Positions 15,500 to 25,700 of a stretch of DNA of 64,000 nucleotides are shown here, piece after piece (position 1 is the stretch's first letter; every line of letters starts with the position of its first letter). The stretch is from assembly GCA_029821755.1 (NCBI GenBank), contig JALGSV010000022.1, positions 1 through 64,000 on the forward strand, read 5' to 3'. The notes below the pieces were generated by a model, which made no database searches, was not told the DNA's origin, and worked only from the letters and a program-made list of their open reading frames with translations. The stretch is from Candidatus Zipacnadum vermilionense (lineage in GTDB: Bacteria; Armatimonadota; Zipacnadia; Zipacnadales; Zipacnadaceae). Position numbers and translations under genes: made by a program.

Positions 15500-16983
15500 C
15501 GTTCCGGCGTCTCCCCCGCGGATAACTCCTGCGGCTCCCCGCTCTCCTGTGGTTCCGAGGTTTGCGCCAGCACCACCCGCCGGAAGACCCGCACCAACTC
15601 CGGGTCAAAGCGGCTGCCCGCCTCCGAGGTGATCTGCTCCAGCGCCTCCCGCACGCTCAGGCCCGGTACGTCCATGCCGTCGACGTATCGCAGCCGGTCG
15701 AACGCATCCGCAATCGCCACCAGCCGCGCCATCTCCGGGATCTGCTTGCCCGCGCGCCCCTCGGGAAAGCCCTTGCCGTCCCAGCGCTCGTGGTGGAACA
15801 GCACCACCGGCAGGATCGGGTCTAGGAAGCCGACCGGCTGCAGGATGCTCTGGCCGATGATCGGGTGCATCCGGTAGAAGATGCGCTCTGTGTCCTTGTC
15901 GTCCCGCGCCTCCAGGCTCTGCTCGGCCACTCCGATCTTGCCCACGTCGTGCAGGATCGAGCCGAACCGCAGCATCTCCCGCTGCTCGGTCGTCATCCCC
16001 ACCAGCTCCGCCATCTGCTCCACCCGCTCCGCCACCCGCTCCGAATGGCTGAAGGTCGCCAGGTCCTTGGCCTCAATGGCCCGGGTCAGCGCCCGCACCG
16101 TCTCGTAGTAGTTCCGCCGGATATCCTCATACAGCCGTGCGTTCTCGATAGCCACTGACGCCTGGTGCGCGAAAGCGCTCAGCAGGTCTACCTCCCGCGA
16201 CCGGAAGTGGTGCCGTCGCCGGGCATACACCCGCACCAGCCCGATCACCCGGTCCTTGGTGGACAGCGGCACGGTCAGGATGGAGGTCAACCCCGCCTCC
16301 CGCGCCTCCTCATTATAGTGGATGCGGGGGTCGGTGGGCGCGTCGTAGATCTCCTCCACCTCCCCGCGCAGCACCGCCCGGTTGATGGGACTGTCGCAAA
16401 TGCGCACCGGGCCCTTGTCCCAGTAGGCTCCGGTCAGCCCGGCTGTGGCCGCCAACTGCAGCTCCTCGCCCGGCTCATCCAGCAGCCGAATGGCGCAGCC
16501 CTTGGCGTTCATCACCTCCAGCGCATGATGCGTTATCAGGTCCAACACTTCGCGGATGCGCAGCGTCGAGGTGATGCTGGCTGCCACCTCGTACAGCGTA
16601 CGCTGCTCGGCGATGCGGCGCTTGAGTTCGGTGGCCGCCCGGGAGCAGGCGATGCCTACCACGTAGAAGACCGCCGTCCGGACCAGGATATCCTGCAGCG
16701 GCTGGGCGATGCGGTTACCCTCTGGGTCGTAGGCGGCCGGCATCCACACGCCACAGGCCATGGCCGACAGCAGTGCCACCACGATCGCCCCATAGTCCCC
16801 GAACATGAAGGCCGCGTAGATGATGGGCAGGTAGAACAGGTGGACAGCCACGCTGTTGGTCCCGCTCAACGCGACCAGCACGGTAGCGGCCGCTATCGCG
16901 ATCAGCCCGGCCAGCACGGAGGCCAACACGGTCCCCGTCTGCCGCCTGCGTTTCTTCTTGGTGGGAAATTGCTCCATACTCAC
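15496..16983 (-). CDS. Membrane GAF and HD-GYP domain protein
   Basis: 495 residues. The N-terminal 120 residues hold four or five hydrophobic helices, similar to DUF4118-type sensor regions. A coiled linker (ATELKRRIAEQRTLYEVAASI) leads to a GAF domain (residues about 130-285, SILTVPLSTKDRVIGLVRVY). A C-terminal HD-GYP domain follows with HDVGKIG, MHPIIG and HHERWDGKGFPEG. HD-GYP enzymes hydrolyse cyclic di-GMP; the signature is GFP rather than GYP, a common substitution. It is 34 bases after metG and overlaps the transglutaminase gene. It is probably a sensor that lowers cyclic di-GMP or acts by protein contact. The ligand is unknown. Confidence 0.88.
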   Translation of the reverse strand: MSMEQFPTKKKRRRQTGTVLASVLAGLIAIAAATVLVALSGTNSVAVHLFYLPIIYAAFMFGDYGAIVVALLSAMACGVWMPAAYDPEGNRIAQPLQDILVRTAVFYVVGIACSRAATELKRRIAEQRTLYEVAASITSTLRIREVLDLITHHALEVMNAKGCAIRLLDEPGEELQLAATAGLTGAYWDKGPVRICDSPINRAVLRGEVEEIYDAPTDPRIHYNEEAREAGLTSILTVPLSTKDRVIGLVRVYARRRHHFRSREVDLLSAFAHQASVAIENARLYEDIRRNYYETVRALTRAIEAKDLATFSHSERVAERVEQMAELVGMTTEQREMLRFGSILHDVGKIGVAEQSLEARDDKDTERIFYRMHPIIGQSILQPVGFLDPILPVVLFHHERWDGKGFPEGRAGKQIPEMARLVAIADAFDRLRYVDGMDVPGLSVREALEQITSEAGSRFDPELVRVFRRVVLAQTSEPQESGEPQELSAGETPER

Positions 16984-17017
16984 TTCCCCGGTGCAGCGAT
17001 ACTGTTGTCTCCGCGCC

Positions 17018-18967
17018 CTACCTTACGACACTCCCCACCGGACACTCTCGGTCCGTCGTCACCAGCGCCACCGGCTTCTTCTCGCCCGCGGCCAGCAGCA
17101 TCCCCATCGATCGGACACCTCGGATGGTGGCCGGCTCCAGGTTCGCCACTATCACCACGGTCTTCCCCAGCAGCTCCTCCGGCGGGAAATCCTGCGCCAG
17201 TCCCGCCACGATCTGCCGCGGCGTCTCTTCGCCCAAGTCCACCAACGCCCGGTACAGCTTGTCACTCCCCGGTGCCCGCTCAATCTCCACGACCTTCCCT
17301 GTCCGCAGGTCCAGTTGCCTGAATTGTTCGTACGAGATGGTCTCCGGCTTGGCTTCCTCGGTTTCCTCCTCCGCCGCGGCCTTGTCGGCCTCGGCCTGCA
17401 GCCGCTGCATGGTCCGCTCCAGGTCTATGCGCGGGAACAGCGGCCGCCCCGCCTCTACCTGCAGACCCGGCGGCAGGCGCCCTGCCTCCGCGTCTTTCCA
17501 TGTCGGTACGATCCCCGCTGCCTTTAGGCCCAGCCGCTCCCAGATCTCCTCGCCCACTGCCGGCATGAACGGCCAGATGAACAGCGCCGTCACCCGCAGG
17601 CAGTCGGCCAGGTCGTACAGCACCGCGTCCAACTCCACTTCCTTCGACTCCCGCTGCAACGTCCACGGCTCCCGCGTGTCCACGAACTTGTTGCCTGCCG
17701 ACAGCATCTCCCAGATAGCTTCTAGCGCCCCGCGGAAGTCGATCGCCTCCAGCCGAGTCTCGATCGCTGCCCGCGCCTGCTCAATCGCCTCCGCCAAGCC
17801 GCCTGCCCCCGGCCCCGGCTCCGGCACCACGCCCTGGCGGTACCGCCCAATCAGTGGCAGCGTCCGGTTGAGCAGGTTCCCCAGATCGTTGGCCAGGTCC
17901 GCGTTGAAGCGCCCGAACAAACCGCTCATCGAGAACGACCCATCCAGCCCGAAAGTCACCTCGCGCAGCACAAAATAGCGCACCGCGTCCACCGCCACCG
18001 GCGTGGTGGCTCCGGAGACCTCCGCCAGCTCGTGGGCGATCTCCCAGGGGTCCATGACATTCCCCCGCGACTTGCTCATCTTGTCCCCGGTATCGGTCAC
18101 CCACCACCCGTGCGCGAAGAGGCGGCGGGGGAGAGGCAGCCCCAGCGCCATCAACATCGCCGGCCAGATAGTCGCGTGGAACCGCGTCAAGATGTCCTTA
18201 CCCATCAACTGCAAGTCCGGCGGCCACCGGTGCCACGCCTCCGACTCCGTGTCAGGATACCCCGCCGCCGTCAGGTAGTTGATCAGCGCATCCACCCAGA
18301 CGTAGACCGAGTGCTCCGGGTCCCCGGGCATGGCAATGCCCCAGCCCGGGTGCTTGCGGCTGATGCAGGCATCCCGCAAGCCTCCCTCGATGAAGGAGAC
18401 CACCTCCCGCCGCCGCGTTTTCGGCTGGATGAACTCCGGATTCTCCTCGATGTAGCGCAGCAGACGCTCGGCGTAGGCCGAAGTGCGGAAGAAATAAGCG
18501 GATTGCGCCACTTGCTCCACCGGCCGCTGGCAGTCCGGGCACGCCCCCTCGCGCAGGTCATCCTCCCGGAAGAACGTCTCGCAGGGCACGCAGTACCAGC
18601 CCTGGTACTCGTCCAGGTAGATGTCGCCCTGCTCCTGCAGCTGCGCCACCACCGCCTGCACCGCCGCTATGTGCTCTGGTTCAGTGGTGCGGATGAAGCG
18701 GTCGTAGGTTACGTGCATTCGCTCCCACGTCTTGCGCCAAAGCACGACGATGTCGTCCACGAACTCCCGCGTTCCCTTCCCCTGCGCCTCCGCCGCGCGC
18801 ATTATCTTAGTCGCGTGCTCGTCGGTGCCGGTGAGGAAGAACACCTCCTCCTCCCGCAGCCGGTGGAACCGCGCCAGAACGTCCGCGGCAATCGTGGGAT
18901 AGGAGTTCCCGATGTGCGGCTTATCGGTGACGTAGTAGATAGGGGTAGTAATGTAGAACTTCTTCAT
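17018..18967 (-). CDS. metG: Methionyl-tRNA synthetase with C-terminal tRNA-binding domain
   Basis: Class I synthetase charging tRNA-Met, 649 residues. The start MKKFYITTPIYYV at 18967 is the classic N-terminus; a longer frame to 19102 is rejected. Visible parts are the nucleotide-binding HIGNSYPT, GTDEHATKI, a zinc knuckle pair (CVPCETFF and CPDCQRPVE), DKMSKSRGN, and an EMAP-II-like tRNA-binding domain from about residue 540 (FRQLDLRTGKVVEIERAPGSDKLY). No Shine-Dalgarno sequence precedes the ATG; the leader is an unstructured A/C-rich stretch. It follows ricT, an arrangement also known in Firmicutes, and precedes the HD-GYP gene. Identification is secure. Confidence 0.97.
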   Translation of the reverse strand: MKKFYITTPIYYVTDKPHIGNSYPTIAADVLARFHRLREEEVFFLTGTDEHATKIMRAAEAQGKGTREFVDDIVVLWRKTWERMHVTYDRFIRTTEPEHIAAVQAVVAQLQEQGDIYLDEYQGWYCVPCETFFREDDLREGACPDCQRPVEQVAQSAYFFRTSAYAERLLRYIEENPEFIQPKTRRREVVSFIEGGLRDACISRKHPGWGIAMPGDPEHSVYVWVDALINYLTAAGYPDTESEAWHRWPPDLQLMGKDILTRFHATIWPAMLMALGLPLPRRLFAHGWWVTDTGDKMSKSRGNVMDPWEIAHELAEVSGATTPVAVDAVRYFVLREVTFGLDGSFSMSGLFGRFNADLANDLGNLLNRTLPLIGRYRQGVVPEPGPGAGGLAEAIEQARAAIETRLEAIDFRGALEAIWEMLSAGNKFVDTREPWTLQRESKEVELDAVLYDLADCLRVTALFIWPFMPAVGEEIWERLGLKAAGIVPTWKDAEAGRLPPGLQVEAGRPLFPRIDLERTMQRLQAEADKAAAEEETEEAKPETISYEQFRQLDLRTGKVVEIERAPGSDKLYRALVDLGEETPRQIVAGLAQDFPPEELLGKTVVIVANLEPATIRGVRSMGMLLAAGEKKPVALVTTDRECPVGSVVR

Positions 18968-19037
18968 GTTGTTGCTGGTTCGCTTGTTGTTGTCTATCCC
19001 GCCAGGTCTCGACCTCCACCCTCTGCTCCCCTCTCCG

Positions 19038-19085
19038 ACCCTCCCTTTACGGAGGGTCGGCGCGCCTAGCGCGCCGGGGTAGGGC
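19038..19085. repeat. Double-hairpin repeat between ricT and metG
   Basis: CCCTCCCTTTACGGAGGG is followed by GGCGCGCCTAGCGCGCC. It resembles the element at 12328-12366 and the palindrome over the TPR stop at 8918. It lies in the ricT-metG spacer and could attenuate or end ricT transcripts. Confidence 0.55.
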
Positions 19086-19098
19086 CTGTCGCGACGCG

Positions 19099-20706
19099 TC
19101 ACTGCTTCGGGGCAGGATCGCCCGGTGTCCCTCCCGCCTTATCCCCTCCGCCCGGCGCCCCTCCGCCTTGCGGCGCCTTCCCGCTGGGCTTGCGCTTTCT
19201 CCGGTGCCGCGGCCCCCGGTGCCGGTGGCCTTTCTTGCGGTGGTCCTCCTGGGACTTGGCCCCCGGCGCTGCCGACTGGCCTTTCGCGGTCGGCTCGGCC
19301 GGAGCCGTCGGCTTGGCCGGCGCCTCGCTGGGCCTCGCTTCGGGCGCGGCTTGCGCCTGCCGCTCCCGGCGCCGCGACTTCCGCTCCCGCGGGCGTCGGT
19401 CCTCCCGCCGCCGCTGCTGCTGGGGGGTTCGCACCGCCACCGTGATTCCCTCCGGGAAGAGGTCCTTCTCGGTGAGCGCCGCCTCCTTCCCGTCGTCCGT
19501 ACGCACCGTGACCAATCCGGTCAGCAGGTTCCGCCCGATGACTTCCCCTGCCACCGCCCCATGCTCCACTCGCTCGCCCATCCGTGGCAGTCGCCGGTTC
19601 AGCTCCGCATACTGCGCGTGCTCATAGCGCAGGCAGCACATCAACCGGTCGCACGCCCCGCTGATCTTGGCCGGGCTCAGCGACAGCCCCTGGTCCTTGG
19701 CCAAGCGAATACCTACGCTGCAGAAGTCCCGCAGGAAGGTGGCGCAGCACAGCGGCCGCCCGCACGGCCCCAGGCCTCCGATCAGCTTGGCCTGATCCCG
19801 CACTCCCACCTGCCGCAGCTCAATCCGGCAGCGGAAGGTCTGCGCCAGGTCCCGCACCAAGTCCCGGAAATCCACCCGTCCCTCGGAGACAAACGAGAAC
19901 GTCAGCCGCTTGCCGTCCAAGGTGTAGGAGGCGTCAATTAGTTTCATGTCGAGCTTGTGCTCGGCGATCTTACCCTCGCAGGCCTTGAAGGCCTGTTCCT
20001 GCTTGGTCTCCAGGGACCGCTTGCGCCGCACATCCCCCGGCGTTGCCGGTCGCAGCAGCCGCTTGGTCGGCTCCTCTTGCCCCGGCTCCAGCCGCGTCTT
20101 CAGCGCCACGACCTCCCCGATATCCACGCCCCTATCCGTCTCCACCACCACGAAATCGCCGCTAGCCAGGGGGAAATCGCCGGAATGGAAGTAGTACACC
20201 TTCCCGCCCTTGCGGAAGCACAACCCCGCCACCTTTACACCGGCCGCCGGCCACACCTCCTCCCCCTCCGCGAGGGGCGGGCTTTCTATCCCGCCCTTCG
20301 CGGTAGCGCCGGCTTCCAAGCCTGTGTCCCCTCCCGGCTTACTCGCCGAAGCTCCAGCGAAGGCGGGTGGCGCCGGCGTCTCGCCGGTGCTCCCCTCAGC
20401 GGTGTGGTGGGCGTCCTCGCCCCCCGCGCCCTCCGCAGCAGAGCCGTTACCACCAGTGGTACCGCTCTCCAGAGCGGTGTCCCCTCCCCTCAGGGGGCAC
20501 ACCTCTCCATCTTCGCCCCCGCAGCACCCCGGGCACCCTTCCCCGGCACTGGTCTCCAGACCGGTGCCCTCCGGAAAAGCAGGCCCCGCCTCAGTGGCAT
20601 CGCTCTCCGGAGCCGCGTCCGGCTCCCCGGTGTCCCCTGCCTCTCGCCGCTGGCCATCGGGGTCTAGGTCTTCAGTTGTCTCCTCCACCACATCATCTTC
20701 CGGCAT
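19099..20706 (-). CDS. ricT: PSP1 domain protein (RicT/YaaT-like) with repeat-built N-terminal extension
   Basis: The core (residues about 160-440) matches PSP1/RicT: VAGLCFRKGGKVYYF, SYTLDGKRLTFSFVSEGRVDF, IELRQVGVRDQAKLIGG, CGRPLCCATFL, and CDRLMCCLRYEH. In Bacillus, RicT belongs to the RicAFT complex, which binds iron-sulfur clusters and affects RNA processing with RNase Y. The core cysteines are present. The C-terminus is a basic, low-complexity tail. The first 150 residues are acidic and contain six dispersed palindromes (20272-20620), read as DTALESGTTGG, TGLEAGAT and similar. An alternative GTG start at 20256 would exclude them. Its place before metG matches Firmicutes. Core identity is strong; the start is uncertain. 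Confidence 0.88.
   Translation of the reverse strand: MPEDDVVEETTEDLDPDGQRREAGDTGEPDAAPESDATEAGPAFPEGTGLETSAGEGCPGCCGGEDGEVCPLRGGDTALESGTTGGNGSAAEGAGGEDAHHTAEGSTGETPAPPAFAGASASKPGGDTGLEAGATAKGGIESPPLAEGEEVWPAAGVKVAGLCFRKGGKVYYFHSGDFPLASGDFVVVETDRGVDIGEVVALKTRLEPGQEEPTKRLLRPATPGDVRRKRSLETKQEQAFKACEGKIAEHKLDMKLIDASYTLDGKRLTFSFVSEGRVDFRDLVRDLAQTFRCRIELRQVGVRDQAKLIGGLGPCGRPLCCATFLRDFCSVGIRLAKDQGLSLSPAKISGACDRLMCCLRYEHAQYAELNRRLPRMGERVEHGAVAGEVIGRNLLTGLVTVRTDDGKEAALTEKDLFPEGITVAVRTPQQQRRREDRRPRERKSRRRERQAQAAPEARPSEAPAKPTAPAEPTAKGQSAAPGAKSQEDHRKKGHRHRGPRHRRKRKPSGKAPQGGGAPGGGDKAGGTPGDPAPKQ
20272..20334. repeat. Type B plus type A palindromes inside the ricT frame
   Basis: A type B unit (GGCGGGC, TTTCTA, TCCCGCC) is followed within 5 bases by a type A unit (GGTAGCGCCGGCTTCCAAG, CCTGTG, TCCCCTCCC). 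On the ricT strand they read as DTGLEAGAT then KGGIESPPL. Confidence 0.75.
20365..20397. repeat. Type D palindrome inside the ricT frame
   Basis: GGTGGCGCCGGCG then TCTCGCCGGTG then CTCCCCTC. It resembles the copies at 27731 and, in reverse, 50742. The ricT strand reads it as STGETPAPP. Confidence 0.7.
20452..20620. repeat. Three type C-like palindromes inside the ricT frame
   Basis: 20452-20490 is a full type C copy (AGTGG, CCGCTCTCCAGAGCGG, TGTCCCCTCCC). 20545-20575 (CACTGGTCTCCAGACCGGTG) and 20588-20620 (AGTGGCATCGCTCTCCGGAG) are diverged. They encode most of the acidic N-terminal extension. Confidence 0.65.
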
Positions 20707-20771
20707 CTATATGGTCACTCACTTATCATCCATCGCCGCCCCTCCCCAACTCACCACTGGCTACTCTCTCC

Positions 20772-22652
20772 CTAGTCCGCTCCGGCGTCCCCCTCGGCAG
20801 CCTCCCCGGGCTCCAGCACCGGTTCCCCTCCGCCCTGCTCCGCCGGCACTGCCCGCAGGTCATAGTTCGGCCCCAGTCTCACCCAATCCAGGGCCCAGTC
20901 CATGTCTTCTTCCGCTGGCAGGACCAACCGCAGGCGCGTGATCACGCCTTCTGGTCCGCCCCACCTCTCTTCCCCGGCCACTGTGGCCCCGGCGAAACCG
21001 ATCCGGCTCAGGTCCACGCACTGCGTCGCCAGGTCCGGGTCCGTCCGGAAGGTCGCAATCCCGCCGTGCTTCTCCGCGTCTCCCTGCTGCCACCAGTACT
21101 CTACTTGCGCCAAGCTCGACCCCGGCAGTGTCGCCGCCCAGGACAGGAACGGCAGGCGGTTGACTTCCAGCTTCCCGCCCGGCAGCGCCGGCTCCACCGC
21201 CACGCGTTCGCCCGTCGCCTGGCCCTTCAGTTCCCCGTCTTCCACCGCCGCCCGCTCCAGTCCCTCTATTTTAGCAGCTTCCTCCGCCTTATCCAACTCC
21301 CAGTTGACTTCCCCGGTGGAATCCGGCTCCAGCCGTATCCACTGCCACTCCACATCCGAGCCCAGCTCCGGCGACGGCGTGAAGCTCAGCGCTTGCACCA
21401 CCCCGGTCGTCCCGCCCCACTTGGCCGCCTCCGGCTTCTGCGACTCCCACGTCGCCGTGGCCAGGTCCAAGTCGTACACCTGCCACCCGCCTCCGAACGG
21501 CACCCGCACGAAGCCAACCTCCCCCGCCGTCGAAAGCGCCAGCAGCGCCCCCTGGCCCTCCCCACTGCTGAACATGCGCATGGAGAATCGCGTCAGCCGC
21601 TGGGCGTCTACCCAGGCCGACCGGTTAGGGATCGCTAGATTGAGCAGCGCCCGTCCCGTCACATTATAGCCCATCGACCCATCCAGTGTCACATACGGCG
21701 TCAGCCCCGCCTTGGTAACCTCGCCCGCCTGCTTTAGTCGCCACACCAGCGGCGTGCCCGCCTCGGTCGCCAGGACCCCTTCCCGGTCGGCCGCTGGTGG
21801 TGGTGGGGCGTAATTGCTCAGGTCCTTCGCGAACTCCCGTCCCGCTCCCAACTGCGCCTCCCGGATACGGTCGCTCTCTGCCCTCCTCAGCACGATCCCC
21901 GTCGCTCCCGCCTCGCGCGCCCCCCGCATCATCGCCAGCAGCGACTCCGCGGTCAGCGCCCCTGGCTCCGCCTCATCCCCCGGCAGCAGCGCCAGCAGCG
22001 GCAGCTTGTGCCCCTCTAGGTTCCGCGTGACCTTCCCCACTTGCTCCTTCGCCGTTTCCGCGCCCTGCGCCGTCGCCCCTTCGGGCATAAGCTGCACCGC
22101 CAGCGCCTCCGCCAGCCGCGCCGCCGCCTGTATCGCCTCGGCCGGCTCCTTCGGCCCTAGCGTCACGATCACCGACCCCGCCGGATTCCCCGCCTTCACG
22201 GCGTGGACATACGCCGCCACGTCCTCATGCGACACGCCCTCCGCGGCCAGCGGCTGAAACAGCCAGGCAAAGAAGGCCGGGCCGGTGGCATTCCACGAGC
22301 TGTAGTCGTAGTATTTCCGTACCCAATCCCGCGCCTCCCCCCCCGCCGCGGGATTCCCCAGCCCCGTCGAGTGCTGGATTACCAGTAACCCTCGCACCGC
22401 CGCTTGCCAGTACGCCGGTCGCGCCTCGGCCCCCACGGGAGCTGCCGCCAGCACGCAGTTGAACCCCGCCGCACGCAGCTCCTCGCCCGCCTGCGTTACC
22501 TCATTGACGTTGCCCAGTTGCACCCCTAGCGGGAAGAAAGGTTGCGACGACAGCACAAAAGGCACCGTGGGCGCCGCCTGCCCCCACGCCGCCAGGGGCA
22601 CCAGCCCGACCAGATAGAGAGCCACAATATCCAGCAGGTGCCACCTTCTCAT
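20772..22652 (-). CDS. Exported protein with TIM-barrel-like and jelly-roll regions
   Basis: 626 residues with a signal peptide (LLDIVALYLVGLVPLAAWGQAA). Residues about 30-290 resemble a TIM barrel of glycoside-hydrolase type (SSQPFFPLGVQLGNVNEV, AAGFNCVLAAAPVGAEARP, AFFAWLFQPLAAEGVSHEDV, GATGIVLRRAESD). The C-terminal half contains two beta-sandwich regions with repeated phrasing (WQWIRLEPDS and DWALDWVRLGPN), like carbohydrate-binding modules. No catalytic residues could be assigned. The gene lies between mfd and ricT on the same strand. It shares with 8965-11208 a PLG motif opening the barrel, so the two probably belong to related families acting outside the cytoplasm. Substrate unknown. 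Confidence 0.6.
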   Translation of the reverse strand: MRRWHLLDIVALYLVGLVPLAAWGQAAPTVPFVLSSQPFFPLGVQLGNVNEVTQAGEELRAAGFNCVLAAAPVGAEARPAYWQAAVRGLLVIQHSTGLGNPAAGGEARDWVRKYYDYSSWNATGPAFFAWLFQPLAAEGVSHEDVAAYVHAVKAGNPAGSVIVTLGPKEPAEAIQAAARLAEALAVQLMPEGATAQGAETAKEQVGKVTRNLEGHKLPLLALLPGDEAEPGALTAESLLAMMRGAREAGATGIVLRRAESDRIREAQLGAGREFAKDLSNYAPPPPAADREGVLATEAGTPLVWRLKQAGEVTKAGLTPYVTLDGSMGYNVTGRALLNLAIPNRSAWVDAQRLTRFSMRMFSSGEGQGALLALSTAGEVGFVRVPFGGGWQVYDLDLATATWESQKPEAAKWGGTTGVVQALSFTPSPELGSDVEWQWIRLEPDSTGEVNWELDKAEEAAKIEGLERAAVEDGELKGQATGERVAVEPALPGGKLEVNRLPFLSWAATLPGSSLAQVEYWWQQGDAEKHGGIATFRTDPDLATQCVDLSRIGFAGATVAGEERWGGPEGVITRLRLVLPAEEDMDWALDWVRLGPNYDLRAVPAEQGGGEPVLEPGEAAEGDAGAD

Positions 22653-22701
22653 TTGACAGCCACTTCCTTCTCGGCTGATGTCCGTTGACCTACCGCTCTA
22701 C

Positions 22702-22739
22702 TCCCTCTCTCCTGCCAGGAGAGGGGGTAGGGGGTGAGG
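22702..22739. repeat. CCCTCTC/GAGAGGG inverted repeat
   Basis: CTCCCTCTCTCCTGCCAGGA then GAGGGGGTAGGGGGTGAGG. Other members lie at 39571, 48914, 50207 and 52241. It sits just after the mfd stop on the minus strand. Confidence 0.6.
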
Positions 22740-22749
22740 CTCCCCTCGC

Positions 22750-25700
22750 CTACCCACCCACTTCCGCCCTCACTCGCGTCCCCTTCTCCGCCTGCTTCCG
22801 ATTGTACTCCGCCCTTTTCACCAGTAGCTCGGTCAACTGCTCCACCCCGCTCAGCACAAAGTCCACGTCTTTCCCCGCCGGAGCGAAGGACAGCCCCTGC
22901 TCAGTCGCGTTGGCACGAGGGAGAATCGACCGCGCCCCCTGCCGCGCTTGGCGCAGCGTCGGTTGCAGCATCCCCCGGAAGATGTCCACTTCCCGCGCCG
23001 TCAAGCGTGCCGAGGGCGCCAGCTTCACCACCAGCCGTGCGTTGTCCGACCCCACCTCCACCACGCCCGCCGCCACCGCCCGCAGCTTGAGCTTGGCGAT
23101 CCGCAACAGGTTCTCCACCGCCTCCGGCGCCGGACCATACCGGTCGCGTATTTCCTCGGAGATGCCCTGTATCTCCTCCTCGCTCTGCAGTTCCGCCAGA
23201 TGCCGGTACAGGTCAATCCGCTGCCGCTCATCCGGCACGTAGCTCGCCGGGATCACCGCCTCCACCGGTAGGTCCAGCGCCGGCAGCCCCTCCAGGTCGC
23301 TGGGCCGCTCCCCCTTGAGCGTCTTGACCGCGTCCGCCAGCATCTGCGTATATAGGTCCAGCCCCACCGAGGACATCTGCCCGCTCTGCTCGGCCCCCAG
23401 AATCTCCCCGGCCCCGCGTATCTCCAGGTCCCGCAGGGCCAGCTTGAACCCGCTCCCCAGCTCACTGAACTCCTCGATCGCCTTCAGCCGTTCTTCCGCC
23501 TCCGGCGTCATCAGCTCGGGGTACTTGTACAGCAGGTACGCATACGCTTGCCGCACCGACCGTCCCACCCGCCCCCGCAGTTGGTAGAGTTGCGCCAGCC
23601 CCAGCTTGTTCGCGTCGTCCACGATCATGGTGTTGACATTGGGCACATCCAGCCCGTTCTCGATGATCGTGGTGCACACTAGCACGTCAAACTCCTCGGC
23701 GTAGAAGGCCAACATCACCTGCTCCAGGTCCCTCTCGTCCATCTGCCCGTGCGCCACCCCCACCCGCGCCTCCGGCACCAGCCGCTGGATATGCGCCGCC
23801 ACGTGCTTGATCGACCGCACCCGGTTGTGGACCACGTACACCTGCCCGCCCCGCTCGATCTCCCGCAGCAGCGCCTGCCGGATTAGTTCGTCGTCCGTCT
23901 CCCGGACGAAAGTCCGGATCGGCAGCCGTCCCTGCGGCGGGTCGTTGATCACTGAGATCTGCCGGATCCCCGAGAGCGCCATGTTCAGCGTCCGCGGGAT
24001 CGGCGTCGCCGACAGGCTCAGTACGTCCACCTGCGCCCGCAGTTGCTTCAGCTTCTCCTTCTGCTTGACCCCGAACCGCTGCTCCTCGTCGATGATCACC
24101 AGTCCCAGGTCCTTGAACTGGATATCGCCGCTCAGTAGCCGGTGCGTCCCCACCACGACATCCACCGTGCCGGACTTGAGTCCGGCCGCCGTCCCCCGCT
24201 GCTGCTCCGGCGTGCGAAAGCGGCTGAGCATCGCCACCCCCAACGGGTAGTTGGCCAGCCGCTCCCGGAAAGTATTGTAGTGCTGCTGCGCCAGGATCGT
24301 CGTCGGCGTCAGCACCGCCACCTGCTTGCCCTCCACCGCCGCCTTGAAGGCCGCCCGGATCGCCACCTCCGTCTTGCCATAACCCACGTCCCCGCAGATC
24401 AGGCGGTCCATCGGCCGTTGCGCCTCCATGTCCTGCTTGACTTCGGCAATCGCCCGCAGTTGGTCCGGCGTCTCGTCATACCGGAAGGCATTCTCCAACT
24501 CCGCCATCCACGGCCCATCCGGCGCGAACGTGTGCCCCGGCGCCTGCTCCCGAGCCGCGTACAGTTTCATCAGCTCCCGCGCCAGCAGTTGCACCGACCG
24601 CCGCGCCTCCTTCTTGGCGGCCCTCCAGCGCAGGCTCTTCATCGCGCCGACTTCCGGCGCCGCCCCCTCACTCCCGATGTATTTCTGCACCCGGTCCAGC
24701 TGCGTCACCGGCACGTACAGCTTATCCGCCCCGGCGTACTCCAGGACCATGTACTCCCGCTCGATCCCGCCCAGCGTCTGCCGGGCCAAGCCCCGGTAGC
24801 GCGCGATCCCGTGGTTGATGTGCACCACATAGTTGCCCTCATGCAGCTCCCGCAGCGAGGTTAACGAGAAGCCCCGCTTGTACGCCGGCTCCTCCGTCCG
24901 CCGCAGCCGCCGCCAGCCGAAGACCTCCCGCCCCGTCAGCACCACCAGGTCCGCCCCCGGCACGGTGAACCCGCCCGACAGGTCCAGGTCCGCCAGGTTC
25001 ACCAGCCCCGGCTCCAGCACGGGATGCTCCCCCGGCGCTCGCAGCTCCCCCAGGCCCCGCTTGGCGAAGACTTCCTCAATCCGTTCCGGCTCGCTGGTGC
25101 ACACCAGCACCCGCTTGCCCTCGCGCTCCCAGTCCGCCAGTCCCTGCACCAGCAGCTCAAACCGCCCGCCAAAGCTGTCCACCGGCGGCGTGTTGAAGTG
25201 AACCAGCTCCGCCTGGGGCGCCCACGGTACCTCTCGCTGCAGCATGGTCAGATACAGCGTCGGCCGGATCAGCCGCGAGTGCTGCAGGTGCGCGATGACG
25301 AAGTCCTCCCAGGCCATGCACGCCGTCGCCGGTAGACGCAGATGGCTCCCTAGCTTCACCGCGCTATCGTACGCCCGCTTAACCTCCTGCTCAAACTGCT
25401 CCGCGTGGCTCTTGATCCGCACCGGCTCATCCACCACCAACACCGCGTCCTCCGGCAGGTACGCGCATAAGCAGGCCGGGCGCTCGTACAGATAGGAGAG
25501 GTAGTGCGTCAGCGAGGGATGCGGCCGCAGGTTCTCCAGCAGCTCCAGGTCCTCGCTCATCCGTTCCTTGAGCCGCTCCGCCTCCCGATGCTTCTCGCGC
25601 TCATGCAGCAAGTCCAGCTCCCGCCGGTAGGCCGACCGGATCGCCGGCAGCGACCGGTGTACCGCGTCGCGTGCCAGGAGAATCTCTCCCGCGGGCCCCA

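Noticed and set aside
17018-19102. Longer N-terminus for metG from 19102
   Set aside because: MKKFYITTPIYYV at 18967 is the family start; the extension translates the double-hairpin repeat.
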